A DNA stretch of 53,280 bases, taken from contig SECP01000061.1 of assembly GCA_004193285.1 (NCBI GenBank), positions 1-53,280 of the forward strand, in the 5' to 3' direction. Of the stretch, positions 36,698 through 44,958 are shown one piece after another. The notes under the pieces are model-generated. The model searched no databases and was not told the DNA's origin. It saw only the letters and a list, made by a program, of their open reading frames with translations. Positions within the stretch are counted from its first letter, which is position 1, and every line of letters starts with the position of its first letter. This DNA is from Myxococcales bacterium. Its GTDB lineage: Bacteria; Myxococcota_A; Polyangia; Polyangiales; Polyangiaceae. The translations under genes were made by a program, and so were the position numbers.

Positions 36698-36961
36698 TCA
36701 GCCCGCAGCCGGCAACGGTAGATGGCTCACTTCCGCCTGCAATTCTTGCTGCAAATCACGCAGTACTTCGTCGAGCTCTTTCTCGCGCGACAGCGGCGCT
36801 GAAATGATCAGCTCGCCACCGCGCTCGGCGAACAGGGCACCCAGCCCTTCACTCGCTTCGAAGATCCCCTTGACGAAGACGACGTCCTTGTCTCGCACCA
36901 ATACTCTGCGGGAAACGAGGTCGTGATCGATGAGAGGAGCGACGGGCACGGCGAAAGCCAT
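36698..36961 (-). CDS. DUF4911-like small protein
   Basis: An 87-residue protein. The pattern LVRDKDVVFVKGIFEASEGL, then GGELIISAPLSREKELDEVL resembles DUF4911 proteins (a short alpha-beta domain). The true start is the ATG at 36961; the longer frame from 37177 is antisense to the divergent gene. It ends 22 bp before the hypothetical gene at 36676 and may be the first gene of that operon. Function unknown. Confidence 0.7.
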   Translation of the reverse strand: MAFAVPVAPLIDHDLVSRRVLVRDKDVVFVKGIFEASEGLGALFAERGGELIISAPLSREKELDEVLRDLQQELQAEVSHLPLPAAG

Positions 36962-37010
36962 AGCTCGAACCCTTCTGCAGGGGAAGCCTCGCTCTGCTAA
37001 CCTCACGCTC

Positions 37011-38390
37011 GTGCCTGCTGCCCCGCGCCTTCCGCCAACCGACGAGCTCGTGCTCCCCGACCTCGACAAGAGCGACGAGAGCGACGACGTGGACGTCGGC
37101 ACGTTCGAGCTCGCCATTGGCGACGACGCGGAAGGTCCGGACGACGCGAGCGCGGTGGACGCGTTCGAGGTGGACATTCAGGTGCTGACCGATCCCGGCA
37201 GCAACGAGGCCGCGACCGATCTGGACATCGGTGAGGCCGGTTTGGCGGATACTCTGCCGGAAGTGGCGGAGGGGAGCGACGACGAGCCGGCCGACGAGAG
37301 CGCTCACGAGCTGGACGACTTGGTGCAGTCGCCCCTCGAAAGTGACGACCCCAGTACCCACGCCGAGCTCGGCGACGACGGGCTGGAGGCTCTGCCGGAT
37401 TTGGTCGTCGAAGAAGGTGATGGGGAGGCGGGTCCGGATCACGAGCGAGCGTTCTTGCCCAGCGCACCCGAGGGTGCGATCCCGCAAGGCCCCACCTACG
37501 AAGCGGAGTGGCTGCTGCTCGGGTCGAGCTGCAGCGCGCTCGCGACGGACGGTACGGACGTGCTCGCCGCCGCCGAGCACTTGATGCGCTTTGGCCACGA
37601 GCGGAGGAGCGACGCGCTACCGGCGGGCACCAAAGTCACCTCCCTCGCGGCCACCGCCGACGCGACCCTGCTCTCTACCACCCGCGGCCTGATGGCAGTG
37701 AAGCCGGACGGCGCGCTCTCTTTCCAAGACGCGCCGGAGCCGACGCGCGGCAGCGGGGCGGAGCTGGCGGAGCTGGCCGGCTCGCAAGGCAGCTACCCGC
37801 TGTGGGCCCGGCTGCGCAACGGCGCGCTCTTGCGCCGCCGGGGGGACGGCTGGGAGCTTCACCAAACCGGCGGCGCGGTCATGGCGCTGAGCGCGAGCGG
37901 CTCCGAGCTCGCGTTGCTCGTCGTGTCGCGTCGCCCTACCCTCCAGCTCTCGTCGGACGGCGGCAGCAGCTTTCGCGAGCGGCTGCTCCCCGAGCCGGCT
38001 CAGACCGTCGCCGGTGGCGGCGCGCCCGCGCTGGCGACCCGAGGTGACTTCGTTGCGCTGGCGGACGGGGAGCGCGGTTTGGCGGTCTCGGCGGACGCGG
38101 GCGCGACTTTCCGGCTCGTGATCGGCGCGGTGAACGTCACCGCGGTAGCTTACGGCGAGCACGCGGGGAGGCCCGCCATCTTCGCGGCGCTGTACCGCGA
38201 AAGTAAGGACGTGACGGAGCTCATCGCGGTGGACCCGCGCAGCGGCGAAGCTTTGCGCATCGCGACGCTCTCGGTCGAGGCGGAAGAGGACGCGGAAGAG
38301 AGCGGCCGGACGTCGGCGTTACTCTGGCAGGATGGCAAACTGTGGTCTGCTGGCGGCTACGGCCTCGTGCGCCTCACCGCGCCGCGCTAA
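37011..38390 (+). CDS. Acidic N-terminus plus beta-propeller-like protein
   Basis: A 459-residue protein. Residues ~1-150 are acidic and probably disordered (DLDKSDESDDVDVG, LPDLVVEEGDGEAG). The rest contains repeats that look like BNR/sialidase-type propeller blades: LQLSSDGGSSFRERLLP and LAVSADAGATFRLVIG, and others less clear. There is no signal peptide, so it is cytosolic or depends on other export. I chose the GTG at 37011, since the upstream extension to 36930 overlaps the divergent DUF4911-like gene. Similar proteins occur in myxobacteria. Function unknown. Confidence 0.75.
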   Translation: MPAAPRLPPTDELVLPDLDKSDESDDVDVGTFELAIGDDAEGPDDASAVDAFEVDIQVLTDPGSNEAATDLDIGEAGLADTLPEVAEGSDDEPADESAHELDDLVQSPLESDDPSTHAELGDDGLEALPDLVVEEGDGEAGPDHERAFLPSAPEGAIPQGPTYEAEWLLLGSSCSALATDGTDVLAAAEHLMRFGHERRSDALPAGTKVTSLAATADATLLSTTRGLMAVKPDGALSFQDAPEPTRGSGAELAELAGSQGSYPLWARLRNGALLRRRGDGWELHQTGGAVMALSASGSELALLVVSRRPTLQLSSDGGSSFRERLLPEPAQTVAGGGAPALATRGDFVALADGERGLAVSADAGATFRLVIGAVNVTAVAYGEHAGRPAIFAALYRESKDVTELIAVDPRSGEALRIATLSVEAEEDAEESGRTSALLWQDGKLWSAGGYGLVRLTAPR

Positions 38391-38402
38391 GCCCGCAAAT
38401 TT

Positions 38403-38432
38403 GGCCCTTTTAGGGCGCCGCTGCTAGCGGTG
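38403..38432 (+). terminator. Weak hairpins between propeller gene and lysC
   Basis: gccct and agggc pair around a short T-rich loop, followed by ccgct/agcgg around three bases. They lie in the 46-bp spacer. They could attenuate transcription into lysC but no T-run follows. Confidence 0.25.
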
Positions 38433-38436
38433 AACC

Positions 38437-39615
38437 ATGGCCATCGTCGTTCAGAAATACGGCGGTTCATCGGTAGCGGACCTGGCCAAGCTCTCCCAAG
38501 TCGCGGACTGGGTCGTGGCCACCAAGCGCGCCGGTCATTCGGTCGTGGTGGTGGTGAGCGCGATGGGCAAAGCGACCGACGAGCTGCTGGCGCTCGCGGA
38601 GCGCGCGGCCGAGAGCGGCGGGCGCGGTCAAGCGCCGCCCCGGCGCGAGCTGGACATGTTGCTCTCGGTCGGGGAGCGCACCACCATGGCGCTGCTGTCG
38701 ATCGCGGTGCAGGCCCGCGGCGAGGCCGCGGTGAGCCTCACCGGTTCCCAGTCGGGCATCATCACGAACGACCGGCACTTCGACGCGCGCATCATCGAGG
38801 TGCGACCGCACCGCGTGGAAGACGAGCTCCACCACGGCAAAATCGTGATCGTGGCGGGTTACCAGGGCATGAGCTACCGGCGGGAAATCACGACCTTGGG
38901 TCGAGGCGGCTCCGACACGACCGCGGTCGCGCTCGCGGCCGCGCTCTCCGCGGAGCGCTGCGAGATCTACAGCGACGTGGACGGCGTCTATTCAGCCGAC
39001 CCGCGCAGCGTGCCCGGCGCGCGCCACCTTCCGGAGCTGGACTTCACGACCATGCAGGAGATGGCCGAGAGCGGCGCCAAGGTCCTCCACGCGCGCGCGG
39101 TGGAGTGGGCCAAACAGCAGAACATCGCCATTCTGGCGCGGAGGACCGAAGACTACGCCGCGCGCGGGGAAGGCAGGGAAACTCGCGTCCACGCGAGCGG
39201 CGGCGCCGCCGCTCGCGCCGTCGTCGTGGACCGAAACGTGGCGCTGCTCCGCTGCCCCGCGAGCGCCCTGCCCCAGCTCTTCGCCGCCGCGGAGCAAGCG
39301 GACCTCGCGCTCCGCGACGGCGTCTACGTGGACGGCGCGCTGCGCGCCACGCTGGGGCTCTCCGCCGTGCCTAGTCCGCCGACCACGCTAGCCGCCCTCT
39401 CGAGCCGCGTTCCGGGGCTGGAAGTCACGCTTGGCGTCGGAAGCGTGAGCCTGGTCGGCGTCGGCGCGGGGGCGGAGCCGCGGGAGCTCGCGCGCTTCTG
39501 GGGCGCGCTCGGCGAGCGACCCCTGCTCGTCTTCTCCAGCCCTTTGCGCGTCACCGCTGTCTTGCTGCAGGCAGAGCTCGCGGCGGCGGAAGCCGCGCTC
39601 CACGCTCAGCTTTGA
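38437..39615 (+). CDS. lysC: Aspartate kinase
   Basis: Phosphorylates aspartate as the first step toward lysine, threonine and methionine. The 392-residue protein has the kinase signature KYGGSSV (Lys7), VVVVVSAMGKATDELL, SVGERTTMALLS, SLTGSQSGIIT, LGRGGSDTTAVALAAAL and SDVDGVYSADPR. The C-terminal ~130 residues should be two ACT domains; the segment SVSLVGVGAG fits, but the first ACT is quite divergent, so feedback control may be altered. The ATG at 38437 is right at the family start. It overlaps the convergent TPR gene by ten bases. Confidence 0.93.
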   Translation: MAIVVQKYGGSSVADLAKLSQVADWVVATKRAGHSVVVVVSAMGKATDELLALAERAAESGGRGQAPPRRELDMLLSVGERTTMALLSIAVQARGEAAVSLTGSQSGIITNDRHFDARIIEVRPHRVEDELHHGKIVIVAGYQGMSYRREITTLGRGGSDTTAVALAAALSAERCEIYSDVDGVYSADPRSVPGARHLPELDFTTMQEMAESGAKVLHARAVEWAKQQNIAILARRTEDYAARGEGRETRVHASGGAAARAVVVDRNVALLRCPASALPQLFAAAEQADLALRDGVYVDGALRATLGLSAVPSPPTTLAALSSRVPGLEVTLGVGSVSLVGVGAGAEPRELARFWGALGERPLLVFSSPLRVTAVLLQAELAAAEAALHAQL

Positions 39616-41525
39616 GGCGAGCGCCGGCGCGAGTCCAAAAGCTCGGCCGCCCGCCGGTACTCTGCCGAGAGCTCGGCGTGGTTCGGCTCGAGGCGAAGCC
39701 CGAGCGCGAGGTGACGCTCCGCCAAGGTCGGGTCGTCGCGCTCCTGGAGCTCGAAACGAGCGGCCTGCCGCAGGTGCGAGAGCGTTTCCTCGCCTCGCGA
39801 GCCGGTCCGCTCGATGATCTCGCGCATGCGAGCGTACGCCAGCGACGCGCCCACGCGATCGCCGATACGACTCCGGTACAGCCCTTCCAAGTAGCGCGCG
39901 AGCTCGGCCTCGGGCGCCTCCGGCGGCACCTCACGAGCTCGGGCGATCGCTTGCGGTAAGTCCGCCAAGCGCTCGGCCAGTAGCTGCGCCAGCTCCACCA
40001 GCGCGCGGCCGTCCGGCGCGCCGCGCTTCTCCGACAGCGCGATGGCTCGCTCGAAGAGCGCAATGGCGCGCGACGCGAGGCCGGCGGCGAGCAGGGCGCG
40101 GCCGAGCCCGGCGGTGGCGCGCGCGTCGTCCGGCATGTAACGGAGCGCACGCTCGAACGCGCGGCCCGCTTCCTTGACGTAGCCCGCCGCGAGCAAGCTC
40201 GCGGCGGCGCTCGAACAGGCAGCGTGACGAGCCGCCGCCCCCGTGGCCATCGCCTCCAGGTGCTCGGCGTCCGACAGCGCGCCTTGCACCTCGCCGCGCG
40301 CGAGCCGCGCTGCGAGCCGCGCCTCGTGCACGCGAGGCAGCGTCGGCGCCGCCGCGACCGCGCGGTCCAGGTAGTACAGCACCTGCGAGTCGTCGCAGGC
40401 GGCCGACGCACGCCACAGCAAGAGCGCGGACAAGGGCGCGAACGTCTCTTCTCGCGCGGCGCGCTCGAGCGCCGAGAGGGCGCCGCCGCGGTCGCCGCTG
40501 GCAAGCAAGAGCGCCGCTCCCACTGCGCCCGCTTGGGTCGCCGGGAGCGTCTCCACGAGTAGTCCGAGAGCGGCCTCGGCGCGCCCCGGCACTGCTACGT
40601 CCAGCTCACAGAGCGCGCGCACGATCTCCGGATGCCGGGGCGCCTGCTCGAGCGCCTCCAGCAGCGCGGCGCGCGCGTCGTCCAAGCGAGATTCGGCGAG
40701 GGCGTCGTCTGCAGGCGCGGTCAAGCGCGAAAGCTCGAGGGCGCGCGCGGCGGCGTCCGTAATCACCGGAGGGGGAAACGTGGCGTCCAACGCGACCACG
40801 AGCTCGTCCAGCTCCTGAAAGAGCTCGCCGAAGCGCACCGCGGTCGAGGCCGGCGCGCGCGCCCCCACCGCTGGGAGCAGCGCACGGCCAAGGCGACCGG
40901 CGACATCCGACACCCGCACCACTCGCCCCGCGCGGCGTCCGAAGCCTTCGCAGAGCGCGTCGCACACGCGCAGCGCGATCGACAGAGCAGGCGCCTGCAA
41001 GCCGACGCCTCGCGCGCGAGAAACGACGAAGCGCGCCGCGCCCTCGTCCGGCGCCCATAGCAGGTCGAACGCCAGCGCTCGGTCGCCGGCGACCAATCCG
41101 ACCCCCACCCCGCCCGCAATGCTCCAGAATTGGATCGGCTTTGCTAGCGGACCGAACGGCTCGAACGCCCGCTTCGTCGCGAAACGCGTCAGCTCACCGA
41201 GGCGGACCTTGAGCACGAGCTCTTGCAAGTCGCCTCGCCGACTGCGAAAGCGCGGTACGCCTCCGGACAGGTCCACCGGAAAGCGGAGCCCCGGGAACGT
41301 GAGCGAGAGGCGCTCGACGCTGAGGGGGCCAATCTCTATCGGCTCGTACAGCTCCATGCCGAGCGCGCCGCGCGTGACCGTGAGGCGCAGCGGCACGCGC
41401 GGATCCTCCGGAGGCCCCACGAGCGCCTGCGCGCTGGGGCTCTGCTTCGGAGGCAGGGTGGAGGGTCTAACGGGCGAGCCCACGAGAGGCTGAAATCGTA
41501 ACAGCCCCGGACCGTGCCCGAGCAA
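39606..41525 (-). CDS. Large TPR-repeat protein
   Basis: A 639-residue protein without signal peptide. Residues ~40-250 are an unfamiliar domain (ALGMELYEPIEIGPLSVERL, VDLSGGVPRFRSRRGD). Residues ~265-630 consist of helical TPR-like repeats (ARAALLEALEQAPRHPEIVRAL, AGRAFERALRYMPDDARATA, RAIALFERAIALSEK, ERHLALGLRLEPNHAEL). Likely a scaffold. The start is uncertain: TTG at 41525 lies 34 bp after mlaC, while the ATG at residue 57 would shorten it. Same strand as mlaC, so possibly an operon. Function unknown. Confidence 0.75.
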   Translation of the reverse strand: MLGHGPGLLRFQPLVGSPVRPSTLPPKQSPSAQALVGPPEDPRVPLRLTVTRGALGMELYEPIEIGPLSVERLSLTFPGLRFPVDLSGGVPRFRSRRGDLQELVLKVRLGELTRFATKRAFEPFGPLAKPIQFWSIAGGVGVGLVAGDRALAFDLLWAPDEGAARFVVSRARGVGLQAPALSIALRVCDALCEGFGRRAGRVVRVSDVAGRLGRALLPAVGARAPASTAVRFGELFQELDELVVALDATFPPPVITDAAARALELSRLTAPADDALAESRLDDARAALLEALEQAPRHPEIVRALCELDVAVPGRAEAALGLLVETLPATQAGAVGAALLLASGDRGGALSALERAAREETFAPLSALLLWRASAACDDSQVLYYLDRAVAAAPTLPRVHEARLAARLARGEVQGALSDAEHLEAMATGAAARHAACSSAAASLLAAGYVKEAGRAFERALRYMPDDARATAGLGRALLAAGLASRAIALFERAIALSEKRGAPDGRALVELAQLLAERLADLPQAIARAREVPPEAPEAELARYLEGLYRSRIGDRVGASLAYARMREIIERTGSRGEETLSHLRQAARFELQERDDPTLAERHLALGLRLEPNHAELSAEYRRAAELLDSRRRSPQS

Positions 41526-41558
41526 ATTCCGCGAATGAGCTCGGTAAACTCGAGCCGT

Positions 41559-42155
41559 TCAGTCCGCTTCCGTGCTCCCGGAAGCTGCCTTCTTCCGCAT
41601 GCGCTTCAATACCTCCGGGAAGCCGCCCTTCTTCATGATGCGGTTGAAGCTGGAGCGGTAGTTGTTCACCATGCTCGAGCCCTCGGTCACTACGTCCACG
41701 ATGCGTTGGCCGGAGCCCTGCACGCGGACGACGTAGTCGATGCTGATCGGCTCTTCCCGAGCGTCTTTCGTGTTCTTGGCCACGGTGCGCACGACCTCGC
41801 CATCCTTGCCCTTTTCGGTGCCCTTGTAGGCGACGTCGTAGCCGAGCGTCTTCTTGATGTTCTTGCGGTAGCTGTTACGCACCAGCTTACTCAAGAGGTC
41901 CGTAAACTCGTCTTTTTCCGCGGGGCTACGCTCGGCCCAGTGGTCGCGAAGGGCGGCCTCGGCGAGGACCCGGTAGTCCAGCACCTGGTCGAACACCTTG
42001 TCCACGTCGGCCTCTTTACCGGCCTGGACGAGCTTCACCAGCTCCGTTTGCTTCGCCTTCACGAAATCCTCCGCGGAGGCCGCGAAAGCCAGGGGGGTGA
42101 TGGAGAGCGCGGCAGCGCAGACGACGGCGGTGAGAAATGAGCGGCGGGGGGTCAC
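41559..42155 (-). CDS. mlaC: MlaC-like phospholipid-binding periplasmic protein
   Basis: A 198-residue periplasmic protein of the MlaC/Ttg2D family, which shuttles phospholipids between the outer-membrane MlaA complex and the inner-membrane MlaFEDB transporter. Signal peptide MTPRRSFLTAVVCAAALSIT, cleavage near FAA|SA. Family pattern: VFDQVLDYRVLAEAALRDHW, LLSKLVRNSYRKNI and IVDVVTEGSSMVNNYRSSFNRIM. GTG at 42155 is preceded by a good Shine-Dalgarno (gaggaaa, minus strand), which decides against the longer frame. Other mla genes are not in the window. pilS lies upstream on the same strand, 188 bp away. Confidence 0.88.
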   Translation of the reverse strand: MTPRRSFLTAVVCAAALSITPLAFAASAEDFVKAKQTELVKLVQAGKEADVDKVFDQVLDYRVLAEAALRDHWAERSPAEKDEFTDLLSKLVRNSYRKNIKKTLGYDVAYKGTEKGKDGEVVRTVAKNTKDAREEPISIDYVVRVQGSGQRIVDVVTEGSSMVNNYRSSFNRIMKKGGFPEVLKRMRKKAASGSTEAD

Positions 42156-42255
42156 TGTTTCCTCGACTCGTTTTGGGTTCCGTAAGCGATATACGCAAGG
42201 GGCGCGCCGATCTTTTCCTCGTGGGGCAACGTTCCTCACACAAAGTGAAATGATC

Positions 42256-42271
42256 AATAATTTCAATTATT
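42256..42271. promoter_or_regulatory. AT-rich inverted repeat upstream of mlaC
   Basis: aataatttcaattatt is a perfect inverted repeat (aataatt-tc-aattatt) beside a second palindrome tgatca (42251-42256). The ~40-bp patch is the most AT-rich part of the whole window apart from short motifs. It lies about 100 bp upstream of the mlaC start and may be a promoter or operator, or a terminator arm after pilS. Confidence 0.45.
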
Positions 42272-42342
42272 TAAGACGCGACAGGCGTGGTGAGGCGCGG
42301 CGAAGTACCTGTGCTGAGCAGGCACACCCCGCATCCGCTCGT

Positions 42343-43650
42343 TCACGCTGGGGCGGCTGGCCCCATCAGCACCCGGAAGGTGGCGCCACGCCCCGCCTCG
42401 CTCTTCACGTGGATCATGAAGCCATGCTCGTCGGCGATGCGTTTCACGACCGCGAGGCCGACGCCCGACCCCTGGCTCCGGGTCGTGAAGAATGCGTCGA
42501 AGAGGCGCGGCATCTGCGCCTCTTCGATCCCGACGCCGTGGTCAACGACCGCCAGCACGACGCCCTCCGCGCCCGCGCTGACCGATACCGTCACCGAGTC
42601 GCCGGCGGCGCTGGCTTGGACCGCGTTCCGAACCAAGTTCCACATCAGCTGCCGGAGCTGGGCGTTGTCGGCCCGCACCCAGGCCGGCCGCGCGTCGCTC
42701 TCGAACACGACGTCCACGTCCGACACCGCTCGTCCGGACTTGCTCGCGAGCGCCACGACCTCGCGCGCGACCGTCGCCACGTTCACCGGCGCGAGCTCTG
42801 GCTTCCGCGGCTTGGCCAAGTCCACCATGTCGCTGACGAGGTCGTTCAAGCGATTTGCCTCGCGCTGAATGATCTCGCACAGCTGCTTGTCTTCGTCGTC
42901 CAGCCCTTGCGCGGTGCGCAAGAGCTGCACCGAGCCAGCGATGGAGCCGAGCGGATTTCTGATTTCGTGAGCGAGCCCCGCGGAGAGCCGACCCAGCGCC
43001 GCCATCCTCTCCGCTTGCTGGGCGCGCTCGGTGGCCGCGATGAGCTCGCCTCCGGTCCAGCGCAGACGGTCGGCCAAGGTTCCCGCCAGGAGCATGACCA
43101 CCACGAGCACGAGCAGGTTGACCGTGACGTAGAACGACAGCTCCTCCGGCGAGGGCGAATAGAGACCCGCGGGCTGGTCCGCGGGCGGCATGATCCAGCG
43201 GCGGGCCAGCGCGGTGACGAGCGCGCCGTAGCAGATACCGCCCGAGACGGCGGCGACGCTGGCGCCGCGCATGCCGGTGAGCGCTGCGCCGACCAAGCAG
43301 CTCAAGCCGTAGAACGAAGTCGCTCCGCTGGCGGCGCCCCCAGTCAGGTAGACGATCCCGGTCCAGGTCACCTGGTCCAGCACGAGCTGGGTGTCGGCGA
43401 GCAGCTCGACGTGCCGACCGCGGCGCAGCAGCGCGGCGTAGACCGCCGTGAGCACGAAGCCGCAACCGAAGGTGAACAAGCCCGCCTTCAGCGACGCGTA
43501 GCGCGCGTCGTAGCGCCCCCCCAAATACAGGGAACCAACCAAGGCGAGCGCGATGCTCATGAAGAGCAAACGGGCGCCGGTGAGCCAGGCCAGCCGTCGT
43601 GGCAAGGCGGGAGAGCCGACGATCTCCGGCAGGCCGAGCGTCAGCTTCAC
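42343..43650 (-). CDS. pilS: PilS-like sensor histidine kinase
   Basis: A 435-residue membrane histidine kinase. The N-terminal ~205 residues contain about six hydrophobic segments (for example LFMSIALALVGSLYLGG and VTVNLLVLVVVMLLAGTLA). The catalytic part has the H-box LSAGLAHEIRNPLGSIAGS (His228), N-box LMWNLVRNAVQAS, G1 VVDHGVGI and G2 SQGSGVGLAVVKRI. Hydrophobic architecture and position 13 bp after pilC indicate PilS, which controls sigma-54-dependent pilin expression through PilR. No pilR gene follows. Start GTG at 43650. Confidence 0.85.
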   Translation of the reverse strand: MKLTLGLPEIVGSPALPRRLAWLTGARLLFMSIALALVGSLYLGGRYDARYASLKAGLFTFGCGFVLTAVYAALLRRGRHVELLADTQLVLDQVTWTGIVYLTGGAASGATSFYGLSCLVGAALTGMRGASVAAVSGGICYGALVTALARRWIMPPADQPAGLYSPSPEELSFYVTVNLLVLVVVMLLAGTLADRLRWTGGELIAATERAQQAERMAALGRLSAGLAHEIRNPLGSIAGSVQLLRTAQGLDDEDKQLCEIIQREANRLNDLVSDMVDLAKPRKPELAPVNVATVAREVVALASKSGRAVSDVDVVFESDARPAWVRADNAQLRQLMWNLVRNAVQASAAGDSVTVSVSAGAEGVVLAVVDHGVGIEEAQMPRLFDAFFTTRSQGSGVGLAVVKRIADEHGFMIHVKSEAGRGATFRVLMGPAAPA

Positions 43651-43663
43651 GAGGCGCGGCCCG

Positions 43664-44878
43664 TCAATCCGCCTTGATGTTGCCGGCGAGCGAGAAGATC
43701 GGCAGGTACATGGCGATCAGCACCACGCCGACCATGCCGCCAACGCCGACCATCAAGATGGGCTCCAGCGCCGAGGTGAGCGCAGCCACCGCGACGTCCG
43801 TCTCTTCTTCGTAGAAGTCGGCGATCTTGTTGAGCATCTGATCCAGCGCGCCGGTCTGCTCGCCGACCGCGATCATCTGCACCACCATATCCGGGAAGAC
43901 GCCGGTCTCCGCCAGCGGCTCGGCCATGTTTTTGCCTTCGCTGATGGCCTGCCGCACGTTCATGATCCCGGTCTCGATGATGACGTTGCCGGAGGTGCGG
44001 GCGCAGATCTCGAGGGCGTCCAAGATGGGAACGCCGGATTGCAGCAGTGTGCCGAGGGTGCGCGTGAAGCGGGCGACCGCGATCTTCTTCAGCACCGGAC
44101 CCATCACCGGCAGCTGAAGGAACGTCTTGTGGAAGAACCGCTTACCCTTGGGCTGACGGTTCACGTAAGTGACGCCCACCACCGCGCCGATGAGGGCGAC
44201 GATCAGGAAGGGCAAGTAGCTCACGAAGCCGTTGGAGATGGCGATGAGCATGCGAGTCAGCGCCGGCAGCGCTTCCTTCCCGCCGCCGAACTCCGCGAAC
44301 ATGTTCTCGAACGCAGGGATCACGAAGGTGAGCAGCACTGCCATCACGCCAATTGCGATCACGATGACGACCGACGGGTAGACCATCGCGCCGCGCACTT
44401 GGCGCACGAGCTTTTGGCGCTTCTCCAGGTAAATGGAGAGGCGGCTCATGATGCTGTCCAAGATGCCGCCAACCTCACCGGCGTGGACGAGGTTGGTGAA
44501 CAAGTCGTCGAACACTCGAGGGTGACGCTTGAGCGCCTCGGAGAAGGTCGCGCCTTGCTCGACGTTGCTCTTGATATCCTTGAGCACGGCCGCGAAAATC
44601 TTGTTGGACTGCTGGTTGCTCAGGATCTCCAGGCACTGGATGAGCGGCAGACCGGCGTCGATCATCGTCGCGAAGAGGCGCGTGAACGTGACGAGGTCCT
44701 TGGTCGCGACCCCGCTGCCGAAGGAGAAGTTGCCGAGAGAGCTCTTCTTCTTGACCTTGACCGGGCTGAGCTGCTGCTGGCGGAGCTTGCCGTTGACGGC
44801 GTCTTCGCTGTCCGCCTCCATCGTGCCCTTGCGCACCTCACCGGAGCGTGCGCGGGCTTCCCATGTAAACTCAGCCAT
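43664..44878 (-). CDS. pilC: PilC, type IV pilus inner-membrane platform protein
   Basis: A 404-residue T2SS-F family protein, the inner-membrane base of the type IV pilus that works with PilB and PilT. Two homologous halves are visible: RLFATMIDAGLPLIQCLEIL with its following helices and LVHAGEVGG, then RTLGTLLQSGVPILDALEICAR and AVGEQTGALDQML. Three hydrophobic segments occur (for example VIVIAIGVMAVLLTFVIPAF; IGAVVGVTYV; ILMVGVGGMVGVVLIAMYLPIF). pilB and pilT, its usual neighbours, are not upstream; a divergent serine hydrolase gene is found instead. Confidence 0.95.
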   Translation of the reverse strand: MAEFTWEARARSGEVRKGTMEADSEDAVNGKLRQQQLSPVKVKKKSSLGNFSFGSGVATKDLVTFTRLFATMIDAGLPLIQCLEILSNQQSNKIFAAVLKDIKSNVEQGATFSEALKRHPRVFDDLFTNLVHAGEVGGILDSIMSRLSIYLEKRQKLVRQVRGAMVYPSVVIVIAIGVMAVLLTFVIPAFENMFAEFGGGKEALPALTRMLIAISNGFVSYLPFLIVALIGAVVGVTYVNRQPKGKRFFHKTFLQLPVMGPVLKKIAVARFTRTLGTLLQSGVPILDALEICARTSGNVIIETGIMNVRQAISEGKNMAEPLAETGVFPDMVVQMIAVGEQTGALDQMLNKIADFYEEETDVAVAALTSALEPILMVGVGGMVGVVLIAMYLPIFSLAGNIKAD

Positions 44879-44903
44879 GAAGTTGTTTGCCTAGGCCTGC
44901 GAC

Positions 44904-44917
44904 GTCAGAATACTGAC
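44904..44917. promoter_or_regulatory. Inverted repeat in pilC-hydrolase spacer
   Basis: gtcagaatactgac has 5-bp arms (gtcag/ctgac) around aata. It lies centrally in the short divergent spacer between pilC and the serine hydrolase gene, so it could be a shared operator. Nothing else supports it. Confidence 0.3.
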
Positions 44918-44958
44918 CTAAATTGTCCGCCGTCAAAAATCAGCTCGCGGGCGGTACG

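Noticed and set aside
36962..37177. N-terminal extension of the DUF4911-like protein
   Set aside because: It would be antisense to the start of the divergent propeller gene and is Ser/Thr-rich shadow sequence; the ATG at 36961 fits the domain.
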